This document shows, piece by piece, positions 11,324 through 20,629 of a stretch of 64,000 nt of DNA. The stretch's first letter is position 1. Each line of letters opens with the position of its first letter. The stretch comes from JAENVT01 sp963805445 (GTDB lineage Bacteria > Actinomycetota > Acidimicrobiia > Acidimicrobiales > Ilumatobacteraceae): contig CAWDUI010000016.1 of assembly GCA_963805445.1 (NCBI GenBank), forward strand, positions 1 through 64,000, written 5' to 3'. The translations under genes and the position numbers were made by a program. A model generated the notes under the pieces. It was not told the origin of the DNA, searched no databases, and saw nothing but the letters and a program-made list of their open reading frames with translations.

Positions 11324-12565
11324 CTAGCCGAGCGGGATCACCCTGGCAAAGAGCGCCTTCAGGTATGCGCCTTGGGCAAACGTGACCGGGTGATCGACGG
11401 CGTGCCCCGTACGCCGAACCTCGATCAGATCGTGGTCGACGCGCTGCGCCGAGCCGCGGACGGTTGCGAAGAACTGCTCGTCGGTGATCCGGCTGGAACA
11501 CGAGGCCTGCACGAGCAGGCCGTCGGGTCGGGTCAGCTTCACGGCCCGCTGCGTGAGCTGTCCGTACGCATGAAGGGCTCGTTCGACGTTCGACTTGCGT
11601 TGGGCGAACGATGGGGGATCGACGACCACGATGTCATAGTGCTTACGGCGCTGGATGAGCCGGTCCATCACTTCGTAGGCGTCGCCGACGATCGAGTCGT
11701 GTTCGCAGTGGCGAACGTTGGGCAGCGCGGCGTTGTGAGCGAAGTTCCGATCAGCCGCGGCGAGGGCGGGGGCGCTCTGGTCGACACTGGTCACCCGGGT
11801 GGCGCCTCCCGCTGCGGCGTACACACCGAACCCGCCGCCCGCCGCGAAGACGTCGAGCACTCGCATCCCCGCCGCCATCGACCCGACCAACGCGCGGGTT
11901 GTCGCGTTGATCGAGGAAGTATCCGGTCTTCTGACCCTCGATGACGTCGGCCTCGAACCGCAGCCCGTTCTCGAGGAACATCACCGGCGCGCTCGGTGGC
12001 TCACCGATCAGTGCCATGCCCTCGCTCAACCCGTGAAGGCGCTGATCGGCCATCGTCCTCGCCAGGCGCAACACCAGTGCGGTCGGCGCCAACTGTTCGC
12101 CGATCACTGCGACCAGAGCGCGCGCAGATGGGGAATCCACACGGAGGTGTACAGCTTGAGCACGAACGTATCCGCGTAGCGGTCGAGCACGAGCCCGGGG
12201 AAGCCGTCGTTCTCGCCGTTCAGCACTCGATAGCCGTCGGTGTCGTCACCGATGCTCGCCCGGCGCTCGATGGCGGCGCGAATCCGCTGGCGCCAGAAGT
12301 CGGCGTCGATCGTGGCGGGCTTGCCGTGCTGGAGTACTCGGATTCGGATGGGTGAGCCCGGATCCCAGAGGCCGATCGCCACGAAGTTCCGATCGTTGTC
12401 GAAGATCACGGCGAGATCGCCGATGATGCCACGATGGCTGATCGAGGTGATCGACTCGTTGAAGATCCACGGATGGCCTGCGGCAATCTGCCGGCGCGCA
12501 TCGGGGGTGACGCGCACCGCCATTCTCTTCTCACCGACCACGGGGAGCTGATCGAGCACCGACAT
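11324..12565 (-). CDS. rlmI: Class I SAM-dependent rRNA (cytosine-5) methyltransferase, RlmI-like, frameshifted
   Basis: N-terminal PUA domain: VRVTPDARRQIAAGHPWIFN at about residues 17-36. Then the RlmI/YccW central part (GYRVLNGENDGFPGLVLDRY), LENGLRFEADVIEGQKTGYF and LDQRDNPR. The Rossmann core holds SAM motif I as VLDVFAAGGGFGVYAAAGGA, and the catalytic NPP-like motif appears as YDIVVVDPPSFAQRKSNVER; the ending QASCSSRITDEQFF contains the second catalytic Cys region. Two frame breaks, near 12,115 and 11,900. The family methylates a cytosine of 23S rRNA; the exact target here is inferred. Confidence 0.88.
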
Positions 12566-12611
12566 GCGCTCAGGGTATGCCGACGTGGCCCGAAGTCCCT
12601 ACGCTCCGGAG

Positions 12612-13533
12612 ATGGCCGATCAGCTGGAACGCACGACGAACCTGCTGGCACTGTTGCTCGAGACGCGGGTGCCTCTGACCATCGACGAGATCGTCAACCA
12701 GTTGCGCGATCAGTACCCCGCCGGCCACTCGGCCATGCGCGGAGCGTTCGAACGAGACAAGGGTCTGTTGCGCGAGGTGGGGGTACCGATCGAAACGGAG
12801 GTGCTCAGCGGATCTCGAGCCGGGCAGACGGGGTACCGAGTCGACCGCGACCGCTACGAGTTGCGCGGCCTCGATCTCACCGACGCTGAGCGAAGGGCGC
12901 TACAGGTTGCAGTCGCCGCGGCACGCACCACCGACGCCGAGTTCGGCATGCTGAAGCTCGGCGGGGTTGCCGACGGATCGCCATCGATCACGGCCAGCCT
13001 TCCGCAGCTCGAGTTGCTGCCCGAGCTCGGCGAGGCGATCGCGGCCCGGTCGAAGATCGAGTTCCGGTACCGGGCAACCGATCGCGCTCTGCTGCCGTAC
13101 GCGTTGCTGCTGCGCGAGGGGTTCTGGTACGTGATCGGCCACGACCTCGGTCACGACGAGGTTCGCACCTATCGAGTCGATCGCATCGAGGGGTCGATCT
13201 CGTCGAGTGGCCGTGCCGAGTTCCAGCGACCCGACAACTTCGATCCCCGCACGGTCTTCCCTTCAGATCCGAAGGAGCTGGGTGCGGGCGACCAGTCGGC
13301 GATCGTGCGGATCGACAGTGCTCGGGCGACGTTCGCTGTTCCGCGAGCTGGGCGACGAGTCGATCATGCGTCGACTGGCCGACGGCGGTGTCGAGGTGTC
13401 GGTGCCGTGCTCGAACCTCGATGCGTTCCGCTCGTGGCTGTTCGGCTGGGGCATGCATGCCGAGGTCGTGGCACCGATCGAGCTCCGCGATGACCTTCGC
13501 CAGTGGCTGCGTGCGATGGCGACACGATCGTGA
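12612..13533 (+). CDS. pafB: WYL-domain transcription regulator PafB
   Basis: An N-terminal winged helix (RTTNLLALLLETRVPLTIDE and AMRGAFERDKGLLREVGVPI) is followed by the WYL domain, with the core ALLLREGFWYVIGHDLGHDE and VRTYRVDRIEGSISSSG, and a C-terminal extension (WCX) ending GWGMHAEVVAPIELRDDLRQ. PafB pairs with PafC; in mycobacteria the pair activates most of the DNA-damage response. One frame break near 13,340. The stop overlaps the next start as GTGA. pafA and proteasome genes, its usual neighbours, are absent from the window. Confidence 0.9.
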
Positions 13534-14486
13534 CCAGTCGTCGTGGTCCCCGTCGATCCGACGATCGGCTGCGCCGTCTGTTGGTGATGTTGCCGTGGTT
13601 GATGGAGCGCGGTGAGGTCCCGGTGGCCGAGATGGCGGCTCGCTTCGAGCTCACCGAGGCCGAGCTCATCGGCGATCTCGAGCTGGCCTCGCTGTGCGGT
13701 CTCCCGCCGTTCATCGACGAGATGATCGACGTGTTCATCGACGAAGGCGTGGTCTTCGCCGGCGTGCCACGGTTGTTCACCAAGCCGTTGCGTCTCACCG
13801 CGCCCGAGGGTTTCGCGCTGCTTTCGTCCGGTCGAGCGGCGATGCAGCTACCCGGCGCCGACTCCGACGGTGCCCTGGCGCGCGCCCTCGACAAGTTGGC
13901 CGGTGTGCTGGGCGACGATGGCGTGGTCGTCGACGCACCGCAGCCGCCGGCGATGGCCGACCTCGCCGCAGCCGTCAACGACGATGCGCGGCTGCGTGTG
14001 CGCTACTGGACGGCTGGGCGTGACGAGGCGACAGAGCGTGAGATCACCCCTCGTTCGATCTTCCTCGACCGAGGCGATTGGTACGTGATCGCCGACGACA
14101 GCCGCTCGGGCGAGCGGCGCACGTTCCGCATCGACCGCTTCGAGGCGTGGAGCCGCACCGGGGAGATCGATCCCCCTGCGCCGGGCGCGGCCGCGGTCAC
14201 GCCGCCGCGTGGCGATCAGTGGTTCACCGACAGCGACGTGCCGTCGGTCGTGCTGCGTTTGGCGCCCCAGGCTCGGTGGGCTGCCGAGCGGTACCCGGTG
14301 CGCGAAGAGCGCGACGAGGGTGACGCGCTGGTGGTGCGCATGGCGGTGGCCAGCGAGAAGTGGTTGCGGACCCTGCTGCTCCGGCTCGGCCCGTACGCCG
14401 AAGTGCTCGAACCGGCCGCATGGCACGACCTCGGCGCGGAAGCAGCACGCCAACTGCTGGAGCGCTACGAGACGACCGCCAGCTGA
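13530..14486 (+). CDS. pafC: WYL-domain transcription regulator PafC
   Basis: Intact. The winged helix reads RLRRLLVMLPWLMERGEVPV and ARFELTEAELIGDLELASLC; the WYL core is RSIFLDRGDWYVIADDSRSG and RRTFRIDRFEAWSRTGEI, and a WCX-type C-terminus ends with LEPAAWHDLGAEAARQLLER. It starts at GTG 13530 inside the pafB stop, so equal synthesis of the two subunits is expected. The ending overlaps the convergent exonuclease gene by 22 bases. About 318 residues, normal for the family. Confidence 0.92.
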   Translation: MTSRRGPRRSDDRLRRLLVMLPWLMERGEVPVAEMAARFELTEAELIGDLELASLCGLPPFIDEMIDVFIDEGVVFAGVPRLFTKPLRLTAPEGFALLSSGRAAMQLPGADSDGALARALDKLAGVLGDDGVVVDAPQPPAMADLAAAVNDDARLRVRYWTAGRDEATEREITPRSIFLDRGDWYVIADDSRSGERRTFRIDRFEAWSRTGEIDPPAPGAAAVTPPRGDQWFTDSDVPSVVLRLAPQARWAAERYPVREERDEGDALVVRMAVASEKWLRTLLLRLGPYAEVLEPAAWHDLGAEAARQLLERYETTAS

Positions 14487-15036
14487 GCCGACGTGGTGAT
14501 CCCGTGGGCGCGCAACAGGTGGGGGAGCACGGCCGCGGTGGCGTCGGCGTCGGCCAGCGCGTCGTGTGGCCGCACCAGCTCGATGCCGTAGCGAGCGCAG
14601 AGGTCGCCGAGGCGATGCGAGAGCTGACGATCGGGGTCGAGACGGCGCGACATGGTGAGGGTGCACAGTGGGTTGACGATCGGAACCGTGACTCCGTGCG
14701 GTCTTGGCTGCTTTGCGCAAGAACGCGGCATCGAAGGCCGCGTTGTGGGCAACGAAGTGGGCGTCGTCGAGCCGGGCGGCCAACTCTCGCAGCACCTGAT
14801 CGCCCGGCGGTGCCGCCAGAACCATGTTGCGGCGGATGCCGTGGATGCCGACCGGGCCGACACGGAACCACCACCGCCGCCGCGGGGGCGACGAGGCTGG
14901 ACCACCGATCGAGCACTCGGCCGTTGCCATCGACCACGACCAGGCCGATCTGCAGCACGTGATGACGGCGTAATGACAACCCCGAGGTCTCGACATCGAC
15001 AACGGCGAATCGCATGGTGTCGAGCTCCGCATCCAT
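14465..15036 (-). CDS. DEDDh 3'-5' exonuclease (DnaQ-like), frameshifted
   Basis: All three exonuclease motifs are readable: Exo I FAVVDVETSG (Asp and Glu of DxE), Exo II HFVAHNAAFDAAFLR, and Exo III ELVRPHDALADADATAAVLP with the His-4-Asp spacing of the DEDDh type. About 190 residues, so a stand-alone proofreading-type exonuclease rather than the epsilon subunit fused to other domains. Two frame breaks (near 14,880 and 14,690). The start MDAELDTMRF at 15036 is likely; another ATG lies at 15048. Confidence 0.85.
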
Positions 15037-15083
15037 GGGGCCAACCATACGCCGGGGGTGTGACGCGGCGTTGCTCGGCGTGA

Positions 15084-16412
15084 TCAGAGCAGTTCGGCGG
15101 CGAGGCTGGCGACGTCGCTGCGCTCGCACGCTGACAGGGTGATGTGACCGAAGCAGCGCTGGCCGCCGAAGGCCTGGATCAGCACGGCGAGGGCGTTGTT
15201 CGATTCGCCCATGTACGGGGCATCGATCTGACTCGTGTCGCCGGTGAAGATGACCTTGGTGCCTTCGCCGATCCGGGTGAGCACCGTCCTCAAGCGTCGT
15301 CGGCTCCAGGTTCTGGGCCTCGTCGACGACGACGATCTGGCGATGCAGCGAGCGGCCGCGCAGGAACGTGACCGACTCGAGCGACAACTGGTTGCGACCG
15401 ATCAGCTCGTCGATCAGTCGCGTGGCATCGTTGCTGCTGCGCTGGTCGGTGAGCGCGACGATGGCGTCGTGGATGGCCGACATCCACGGGTCGAGCTTCT
15501 CGTCGAGCGTCCCCGGTAGGAACCCGACATCGGCGCGCCCGACTGGCACCAATGGGCGGTACACGGCCAGACGCTCGTAGCGCCGGTGTCTCGACCACCT
15601 GCTCGAGACCGGCGGCGATCGCCAGCAGCGTCTTGCCGGTGCCCGCGCGGCCATCGAGAGCGACGACGCTGACGTCGGGGTCGAGCAGCAGTTCGAGAGC
15701 GAAGCGTTGCTCTTTCGATCGTGCACGTAGGCCCCACGGCTCGGGGGCGTTGTGTGGCAGCAGCACCAGATCGTCGCTGACCCGGCGGGTGAGGGCCGAC
15801 TGTGACCCGGCGCGCAGCACGGCGAAGCCGTTCTCGTTCAGCTGCTCGCACTCTGGTAGCGGAATCGACGGCGATGGCGCCCGCGGCGTAGAGGCAGTCG
15901 ATCGCTTCGTGACCCGCGTCGTACGTACCCCAACCCGTCGGTCGTGTCGCCAGGCTGCGCCCGATCGGGCGGTGCTCTGCGGCTTGCAGGCCGAGGTGGG
16001 CGGCCTTGATGCGAAGTGCCGCATCGTTTGACACCATCGCACGTCGGCCCGTACATCTGCTTGGCCGAGCGCGGCGCCGATGATGCGGTTGTCGGGGAGC
16101 GACGGATCGAGACCGTGCTCGATCAACAGGTGCTTCTGCACGCCGTTGATCTCGATCTGCACCGTGGTCGTCGACGAACCGTCGCCAACGGGCGTGGCGT
16201 CGGCCAGCGACCCGCCGGCGTTCACTCGTAACTCCTCGATAGTGCGTAGTGCGGTGCGTGCCGCCCGGCCGACATCGTCGAGCGCGACTCTTCAAGCTGT
16301 CGAGCTCTTCGATGACCGTCAGCGGAATGACCACATCGGCGCCGACGAAGCTGGCAATGCACGATGGGTCGGCGACGAGCACCGAGGTGTCGAGCACGAT
16401 CCTGGTCCGCAC
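15084..16412 (-). CDS. PIN domain-PhoH family ATPase, frameshifted
   Basis: The N-terminal PIN nuclease-like domain begins RIVLDTSVLVADPSCIASFV (first metal Asp) and continues DVVIPLTVIEELDSLKSRAR (Glu). The C-terminal PhoH ATPase holds Walker A DGRAGTGKTLLAIAAGLEQV, PVGRADVGFLPGTLDEKLDP, Walker B QIVVVDEAQNLEP, and KVIFTGDTSQIDAPYMGESN near the end. This two-domain layout (PhoH2/YlaK type) combines RNase and helicase-like activity in the mycobacterial members studied. GTG 16412 is preceded by a GAGGGGGG tract that can serve as ribosome site. About four frame breaks. Confidence 0.88.
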
Positions 16413-16573
16413 ACCCCCCTCAAGATCGACATGACGATGATGGGTGGAGACGAGATCGGTCAACGCAACTCCAATCGACGGTTCGGTATGACAGGCGAAC
16501 TCCGCAACGCAACAGTTGTAGCCGAGCAGGCCTGGGCAATGGTGGATAGCGACAGTGCAGGCAGAATGCAATC

Positions 16574-17002
16574 GTGTCCGAATCCCAGTGCCTCTTCTGC
16601 GACGTCGTCAACGGCACCGTGCCGGTCCGCAGCGTCTTGAGCGACGAGATCGCGATCGCCTTCCTCGACCGCTCGCCGGTGTTCAAGGGACACGTCCTCG
16701 TGGTTCCTCGGCGCCACGTGGTGACGCTTGCCGATCTTGATTGCGGGCTCGTCGGCCCCTTCTTCGAGCGAGTGCAGAGAATCTCGGCCACGATGCCCGC
16801 TGCCCTCGGCTGCGACGGATCATTCGTGGCCATCAACAACGTCGTCAGCCAGAGCGTCGCTCATCTTCATGTGCACATCGTGCCGAGGCGCCGAAAGGAC
16901 GGGCTTCGAGGGTTCTTCTGGCCCCGGGTTCGCTACGACTCGGATGCCGAAGCCGACGAATACGCCAAGCGCCTCAGCGACGCCCTCGCCGACCACTCGT
17001 GA
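16574..17002 (+). CDS. HIT-family nucleotide hydrolase/transferase
   Basis: Intact, 142 residues. An N-terminal CLFCDVVNG zinc-like pair and FKGHVLVVPRRHVVTLADL are followed by the catalytic histidine triad SVAHLHVHIVPRRRKDGLRG at residues about 97-101. The tail FFWPRVRYDSDAEADEYAKR is common in actinobacterial members. HIT proteins hydrolyse nucleoside phosphoramidates or dinucleoside polyphosphates. GTG start, divergent from the PhoH gene. Confidence 0.92.
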   Translation: MSESQCLFCDVVNGTVPVRSVLSDEIAIAFLDRSPVFKGHVLVVPRRHVVTLADLDCGLVGPFFERVQRISATMPAALGCDGSFVAINNVVSQSVAHLHVHIVPRRRKDGLRGFFWPRVRYDSDAEADEYAKRLSDALADHS

Positions 17003-17005
17003 CAC

Positions 17006-17654
17006 TCAACAGACGATGCGCATCTCGATCCCACGGCTGTCGCGCTCGCCGTCGCCGAAGATGCGGTGTGCGCCTCGCGCGAATCGAGTGACGCTCCACA
17101 GCACCGCATAGGCATCGAACACGTCGTCGAGAGCAGCGCCGGGTGGCGCACTGGCCGGAAGATCGAAGTGATCGGCCAACAGTCGTCGTCGGATGAGTTG
17201 GCCCTCGGCAGTCTTCTTCGAGGGAAGGTTGCGTTCATCGTTGAGCATCTTGAACGCGCACTCCGGGTGCACCTCAACGACACGGTCCGGTTGCTCGGGA
17301 TCGATCAGGCGGTCAACCTCGGCCACCTTCGCCATGATGTTGAAGGTCTGCGTGGAGATGCCGCGGCCCGTTGCATTTCGCGCGGCCTTGAGCGCCGACC
17401 GATAGTCGGTGCAGGTCAGAGCGGCGCGGGGCGGTGCAGGGAACACCGAGCTCCGCGCACGTCGCGAGGTATCGACGTGCTTCTCTGTCGCACACGCGCG
17501 GTGATCGATCGGTCAGTCCGATGGGTATGTCGACGCCGACGATGTCGAACCGATCACAGTTCAACCGCGGGACCACGAAGACATCGTCGACGGTCGCGAC
17601 GATCCATCCGGCCTTGCACCCGTCGATTCCAGCGACGTTGTCAGATCGGCGCAT
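17006..17654 (-). CDS. DUF429 family protein
   Basis: Starts MRRSDNVAGIDGCKAGWIVA behind AAGGAG; the acidic IDGCKAGW motif and FDIVGVDIPIGLTDRSPRVC fit the RNase H-like fold predicted for DUF429. After one frame break near 17,440 come QTFNIMAKVAEVDRLIDPEQ, VVEVHPECAFKMLND (probable third acidic position) and DDVFDAYAVLWSVTRFARGA. Members look like nucleases, but the activity is not established. Divergent from the HU gene. Confidence 0.82.
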
Positions 17655-17780
17655 CGATCGCTCCTTGAGATCATTGCAAATGCAACAACATAGATGCTTG
17701 TAATTCGTGCTCGGAACACGCACGATTTGTGTCGTAACGCTCCGTTACTACAACCCGATACCCGGAGGTATCAAGACAAC
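17655..17780. promoter_or_regulatory. Divergent promoter region DUF429 / HU with two palindromes
   Basis: The 126 bases between the two divergent starts hold TTGCA-aa-TGCAA (17674-17685) close to the DUF429 start, and CGTGC-N9-GCACG (about 17706-17724) nearer to HU. A CCCGGAGG ribosome site lies at about 17760-17767 before the HU ATG. Palindromes of this kind can be operators; no regulator is identified. Confidence 0.35.
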
Positions 17781-18061
17781 ATGACCAAAGCTGAGCTGAT
17801 CGATGCGGTGGCGAAGAACGCCGATGTGAGCAAGGCCGATGCCGAGCGAACCGTGGGCGCGTTCTTCGAGATCGTCACGAAGGCTGCGAAGAAGGGCGAC
17901 AAGGTCGCCTGGCCGGGCTTCGGCTCGTTCAGCACCTCGAAGTCCCAGGCCCGCACCGGCCGCAACCCTCAGACCGGCGCTGCAGTGAAGATCGCTGCAT
18001 CGACTCGGATGAAGTTCACGGCGAGCAGCACACTCAAGGCAGCGCTCAACGGAAGAAGTAA
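17781..18061 (+). CDS. HU-family DNA-binding protein
   Basis: MTKAELIDAVAKNADVSKAD opens the two-helix body, followed by the HU signature KVAWPGFGSFSTSKSQARTG and the DNA-binding arm RNPQTGAAVKIAASTRMKFT. The expected ending after LKAALNG (residue 90 or so) is a TAA at 18059-18061 after a one-base slip in GGAAGAAGTAA. Without that slip the frame runs on into the Lys/Ala-rich repeat that follows, which would make a HupB-like long HU. Binds and bends DNA as a dimer. A strong ribosome site, CCCGGAGG, precedes it. Confidence 0.9.
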
Positions 18062-18091
18062 CAACCGAAACAAGAAAGAAGGAACACACAA

Positions 18092-18331
18092 GTGGCACGC
18101 AAAGAAGGCTCCGGCCAAGAAGGCGGCTCCTGCCAAGAAGGCAGCCAGCCAAGAAGGCTCCGGCGAAGAAGGCCGCAGCGAAGAAGGCTCCGGCCAAGAA
18201 GGCGCGCAGCGAAGAAGGCTCCGGCCAAGAAGGCTCCGGCCAAGAAGGCCGCCGGCGAAGAAGGCTCCGGCCAAGAAGGCCGCCGGCCAAGAAGGCTCCG
18301 GCGAAGAAGGCACGCAGCCAAGAAGAAGTGA
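18092..18331 (+). CDS. Lys/Ala/Pro-rich histone H1-like protein
   Basis: A tract of about 230 bases built from copies of GCCAAGAAGGC and TCCGGC(C/G)AAGAAG encodes AKKAPAKKAAPAKKAA-type repeats, read in alternating frames because of slips in the repeat. The GTG at 18092 follows AGAAGGAACACACAA, and the gene stops at 18331 after AAKKK. Proteins of this make-up are eukaryotic H1 C-terminal-tail look-alikes (compare Hc1, AlgP, the HupB tail) and compact DNA. Whether this is a separate gene or the tail of the preceding HU cannot be settled from this error-prone sequence. Confidence 0.65.
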   Translation: MARKEGSGQEGGSCQEGSQPRRLRRRRPQRRRLRPRRRAAKKAPAKKAPAKKAAGEEGSGQEGRRPRRLRRRRHAAKKK

Positions 18332-18370
18332 GCATCGACGTAGCTGTCGATACGCGGAGCGGGCCGAGCG

Positions 18371-18401
18371 GAGGGCCACAAGCCCCCCGTTCTTCTGTTT
18401 T
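18371..18401 (+). terminator. Hairpin with T-rich tail after the HU/H1-like genes
   Basis: GGAGGGC-cacaa-GCCCCCC pairs over seven positions with one A.C mismatch and is followed by gttcttctgtttt. It lies 40 bases after the H1-like stop, the place expected for a rho-independent terminator of the nucleoid-protein transcript. Confidence 0.45.
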
Positions 18402-18410
18402 GCGGGCATG

Positions 18411-19238
18411 ATGTGCGTCGTGCGAAGCGATCTGCGACGACCTCGCCGCCGAGCACGACGACCTCGACGCGCTCGTCGCGCGGCTTGCCGATCGGCGATG
18501 GCTGATCGACCGACGCCGTCGCCAGGCTGGACGATCCGTGACCAGATCAGCCATCTGTGGTTCTTCGACCAGCGGGCGGTGATGGCGCTGACCGATCCCG
18601 AGGCGTTCGCCGCCGACACCAACTGGCTGATGCCGACGGCGGCACGGACGCGTCGGTCGCGCCCGGGTCGATCGACTGCCGCCGGCCGAGCTGCTCGCCG
18701 CTGGCGTGGCGACCGCGGCGCGTTGCTCGACGCAGCCGCGGTGCTCGACCCGTCGGCGCGAGTGCCGTGGTACGGCCCGTCGATGGCCGCACGGTCGTTC
18801 GTCACCGCCCGGCTGATGGAGACGTGGGCGCACGGCCAGGACGTCGTCGACGCCGTCGGCGTCGATCGCGGCGCCGACCGGCACGGCTGCGCCACGTCGC
18901 CCACATCGGTGTGCGCGCCCGGCCGTTCAGCTACGCGATCAACGGCATGAGCGTGCCCGCCGTCGAGGTCGCCGTCGAGCTCGAAGGCCCGGACGGCGAG
19001 CTGTGGGAGTGGGGCACCGCCGACGACGCCGACCGAACTGGTGTCCGGGCCGGCGCTCGACTTCTGCCTGGTCGTCACCCAGCGCCGGCACCTGCGCCGA
19101 CACCGCGCTGAGCGTCGTCGGCGCACGGCGCCGAGGAGTGGATCGGCATCGCCCAGGCGTTCGCCGGCGCACCCGGGAACGGCCGCAGCCCCGGTCAGTT
19201 CGCGAGCCCCGACGACGTTGACCGCACAGATTCGGTGA
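18411..19238 (+). CDS. TIGR03084-type metal-binding protein (maleylpyruvate isomerase/DinB-like), frameshifted
   Basis: CDDLAAEHDDLDALVARLAD and PTPSPGWTIRDQISHLWFFD open the gene: the GWTxRDxxxHL pattern is the N-terminal helix-turn of mycothiol-dependent and DinB-like metal enzymes. FVTARLMETWAHGQDVVDAV is the second metal helix (H in WAHGQD). ARPFSYAINGMSVPAVEVAV, the TIGR03084 mark, follows and the end reads LDFCLVVTQRRHL and APGNGRSPGQFASP. At least five frame breaks; the start at ATG 18411 also needs a slip. Substrate unknown. Confidence 0.8.
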
Positions 19239-19959
19239 TCAGCTTGAACACCTCGGCGGCGCCGGAGCCGTACGGTGCGCCGAGCTCGGCGAGGCGGTCG
19301 CGGATCCGCTTCCGGAAGGCCTCGAGCTGGGCGTCGTCGACCGCCTTCATCGTCGTCTCGAACTGGCTCGCGTGGGCCTCGAGGCACGCGTCGAGCTTGG
19401 CGTCGACGCAGCCGCTGACGTCCTCGACGTGGTCGGGCACGTCGGCCTCCCACAGCAGCAGCGTCGCGGCCGGTGGTGGGCGAGCCGCTGCTCGGGGAAG
19501 AAGTGCGGGTCGCGGGCCGCGACGATGCCGTCGCACACCAGCAGGCCGGCGTGGCGATGGTCGGGGTGCAGCCGGTAGCGCTTCCACGGGTCGTGGCCCA
19601 GCACGACCTCGGGCGCAGCCGCGCGGATCACACGCGGCGACCTCGCCGCGCGTCGCCAGGTCGCTGTCGAGCTCGCCGTCGACGCGACCGAGGAACACGC
19701 ACCTCGCCGGCGTCGCCGCCGGCGAGCGGCGCGCCGCCTCGCGCTGCTCGTGCCTGGCGAGTCGGCGACGAGCGCGAGCGATGTCGGCGTCGGCGTCCCA
19801 CGTGCCCTTCGAGCCGTCGGTGCACACCAGGTGGTGCACGACGCAGCCGGCGGCGGCCCACTTGGCGAGCGTGGCGCCGCCGCCGAACTCGACGTCGTCG
19901 GGATGCGCGCCGATGGCCAGCGCCGATGCCGGCACGGCGAGGTTGCGGCGTGAGCGCAT
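19195..19959 (-). CDS. PIG-L/LmbE-family deacetylase, frameshifted
   Basis: Zinc-dependent N-acetylglucosamine-type deacetylase fold. The zinc motif AIGAHPDDVEFGGGATLAKW (HPDD) is followed by HHLVCTDGSKGTWDADADIA, with an REAARRS-like helix and FLGRVDGELDSDLATRGEVA. In the second half, LLLWEADVPDHVEDVSGCVD and LEAHASQFETTMKAVDDAQL lead to FRKRIRDRLAELGAPYGSGA and the stop at 19195. Actinobacterial members include MshB and Mca of mycothiol metabolism; this one cannot be assigned further. In the sequence given it is in frame with the end of cofC upstream. Confidence 0.85.
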   Translation of the reverse strand: MRSRRNLAVPASALAIGAHPDDVEFGGGATLAKWAAAGCVVHHLVCTDGSKGTWDADADIARARRRLARHEQREAARRSPAATPARCVFLGRVDGELDSDLATRGEVAACDPRGCARGRAGPRPVEALPAAPRPSPRRPAGVRRHRRGPRPALLPRAAARPPPAATLLLWEADVPDHVEDVSGCVDAKLDACLEAHASQFETTMKAVDDAQLEAFRKRIRDRLAELGAPYGSGAAEVFKLITESVRSTSSGLAN

Positions 19960-20594
19960 GCCGGTCGTGACGGCCGGGTTGGCCGGGTTCGTTGGCAGCC
20001 ATGCGGGCAGCACCTCCTCGACGAGTGGATGGGCGAGGTCGGCGGGTGTGTCGATGTCCAGCGGCGAGCATCGGGTCGCGACGAACGCGCACCGCGAGTG
20101 CCCTGCCGGCGATCGCTGCGGCGAGGTGGCGGCGGAACGAGCCCGGGCCCGTAGGCGAACTGGAAGCCGAGCGGTCGGCACGCGCGACGACGTTGGTGCC
20201 GTCGTCGTGACGGTCGGGCACCAGCGTGACCACCCGGGTCGGTCGACCGCGGCCAGCGAGGGCGCGCGGCAGGTCGCCGTGGGCGACGACGACGTGCGGT
20301 GACGCCCTGCTGCCGAGCAGTGTCGTCGACGCTGTCGTTGACCGCGCCGTTGAGGCCGACGCCGGGGTGCCACAGGACGGCGGCGCCGTGGTCGGTCGGC
20401 CCACTGCGGCGACCTCGTCGTCGTCGCAGGCGACGAACTCGGGCAGCTCGCCAGCGGCCGCGAGCACCCTGGTCGCCGTCCAGCGAGCGAGGCGCTCGCG
20501 CTCGGTCGCGGCGAGCACGCCGGCCAGCCGGGCCTTGGCTCGGGAACGCCTTGACCGGCACGACGGCAGGCACGGCGGCATTCACGCCTGGCAT
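19960..20594 (-). CDS. cofC: 2-phospho-L-lactate/phosphoenolpyruvate guanylyltransferase (CofC/FbiD), frameshifted
   Basis: Makes the GDP-linked intermediate for coenzyme F420. The nucleotidyltransferase signature reads AAVPAVVPVKAFP then ARLAGVLAATERERLARWTA, with the VKxxxxAKxRLxxxL pattern broken by one slip. GLNGAVNDS, VVVAHGDLPRAL (metal-binding loop), VPDRHDDGTNVV and FQFAYGPGSFRRHLAAAIAG follow, and the end is LDIDTPADLAHPLVEEVLPA. About four frame breaks. The end runs without a stop into the PIG-L gene, so the boundary at 19,960 is approximate. Divergent from gpsA, 35 bases away. Confidence 0.85.
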
Positions 20595-20629
20595 CGTAGG
20601 GCCGGTCCGCAGCGCTACGCTGTACGTTC

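Noticed and set aside
18106..18325. GCCAAGAAGGC tract as a CRISPR array or satellite
   Set aside because: The units are short, irregular and encode Lys/Ala repeats; there are no spacers of constant length.
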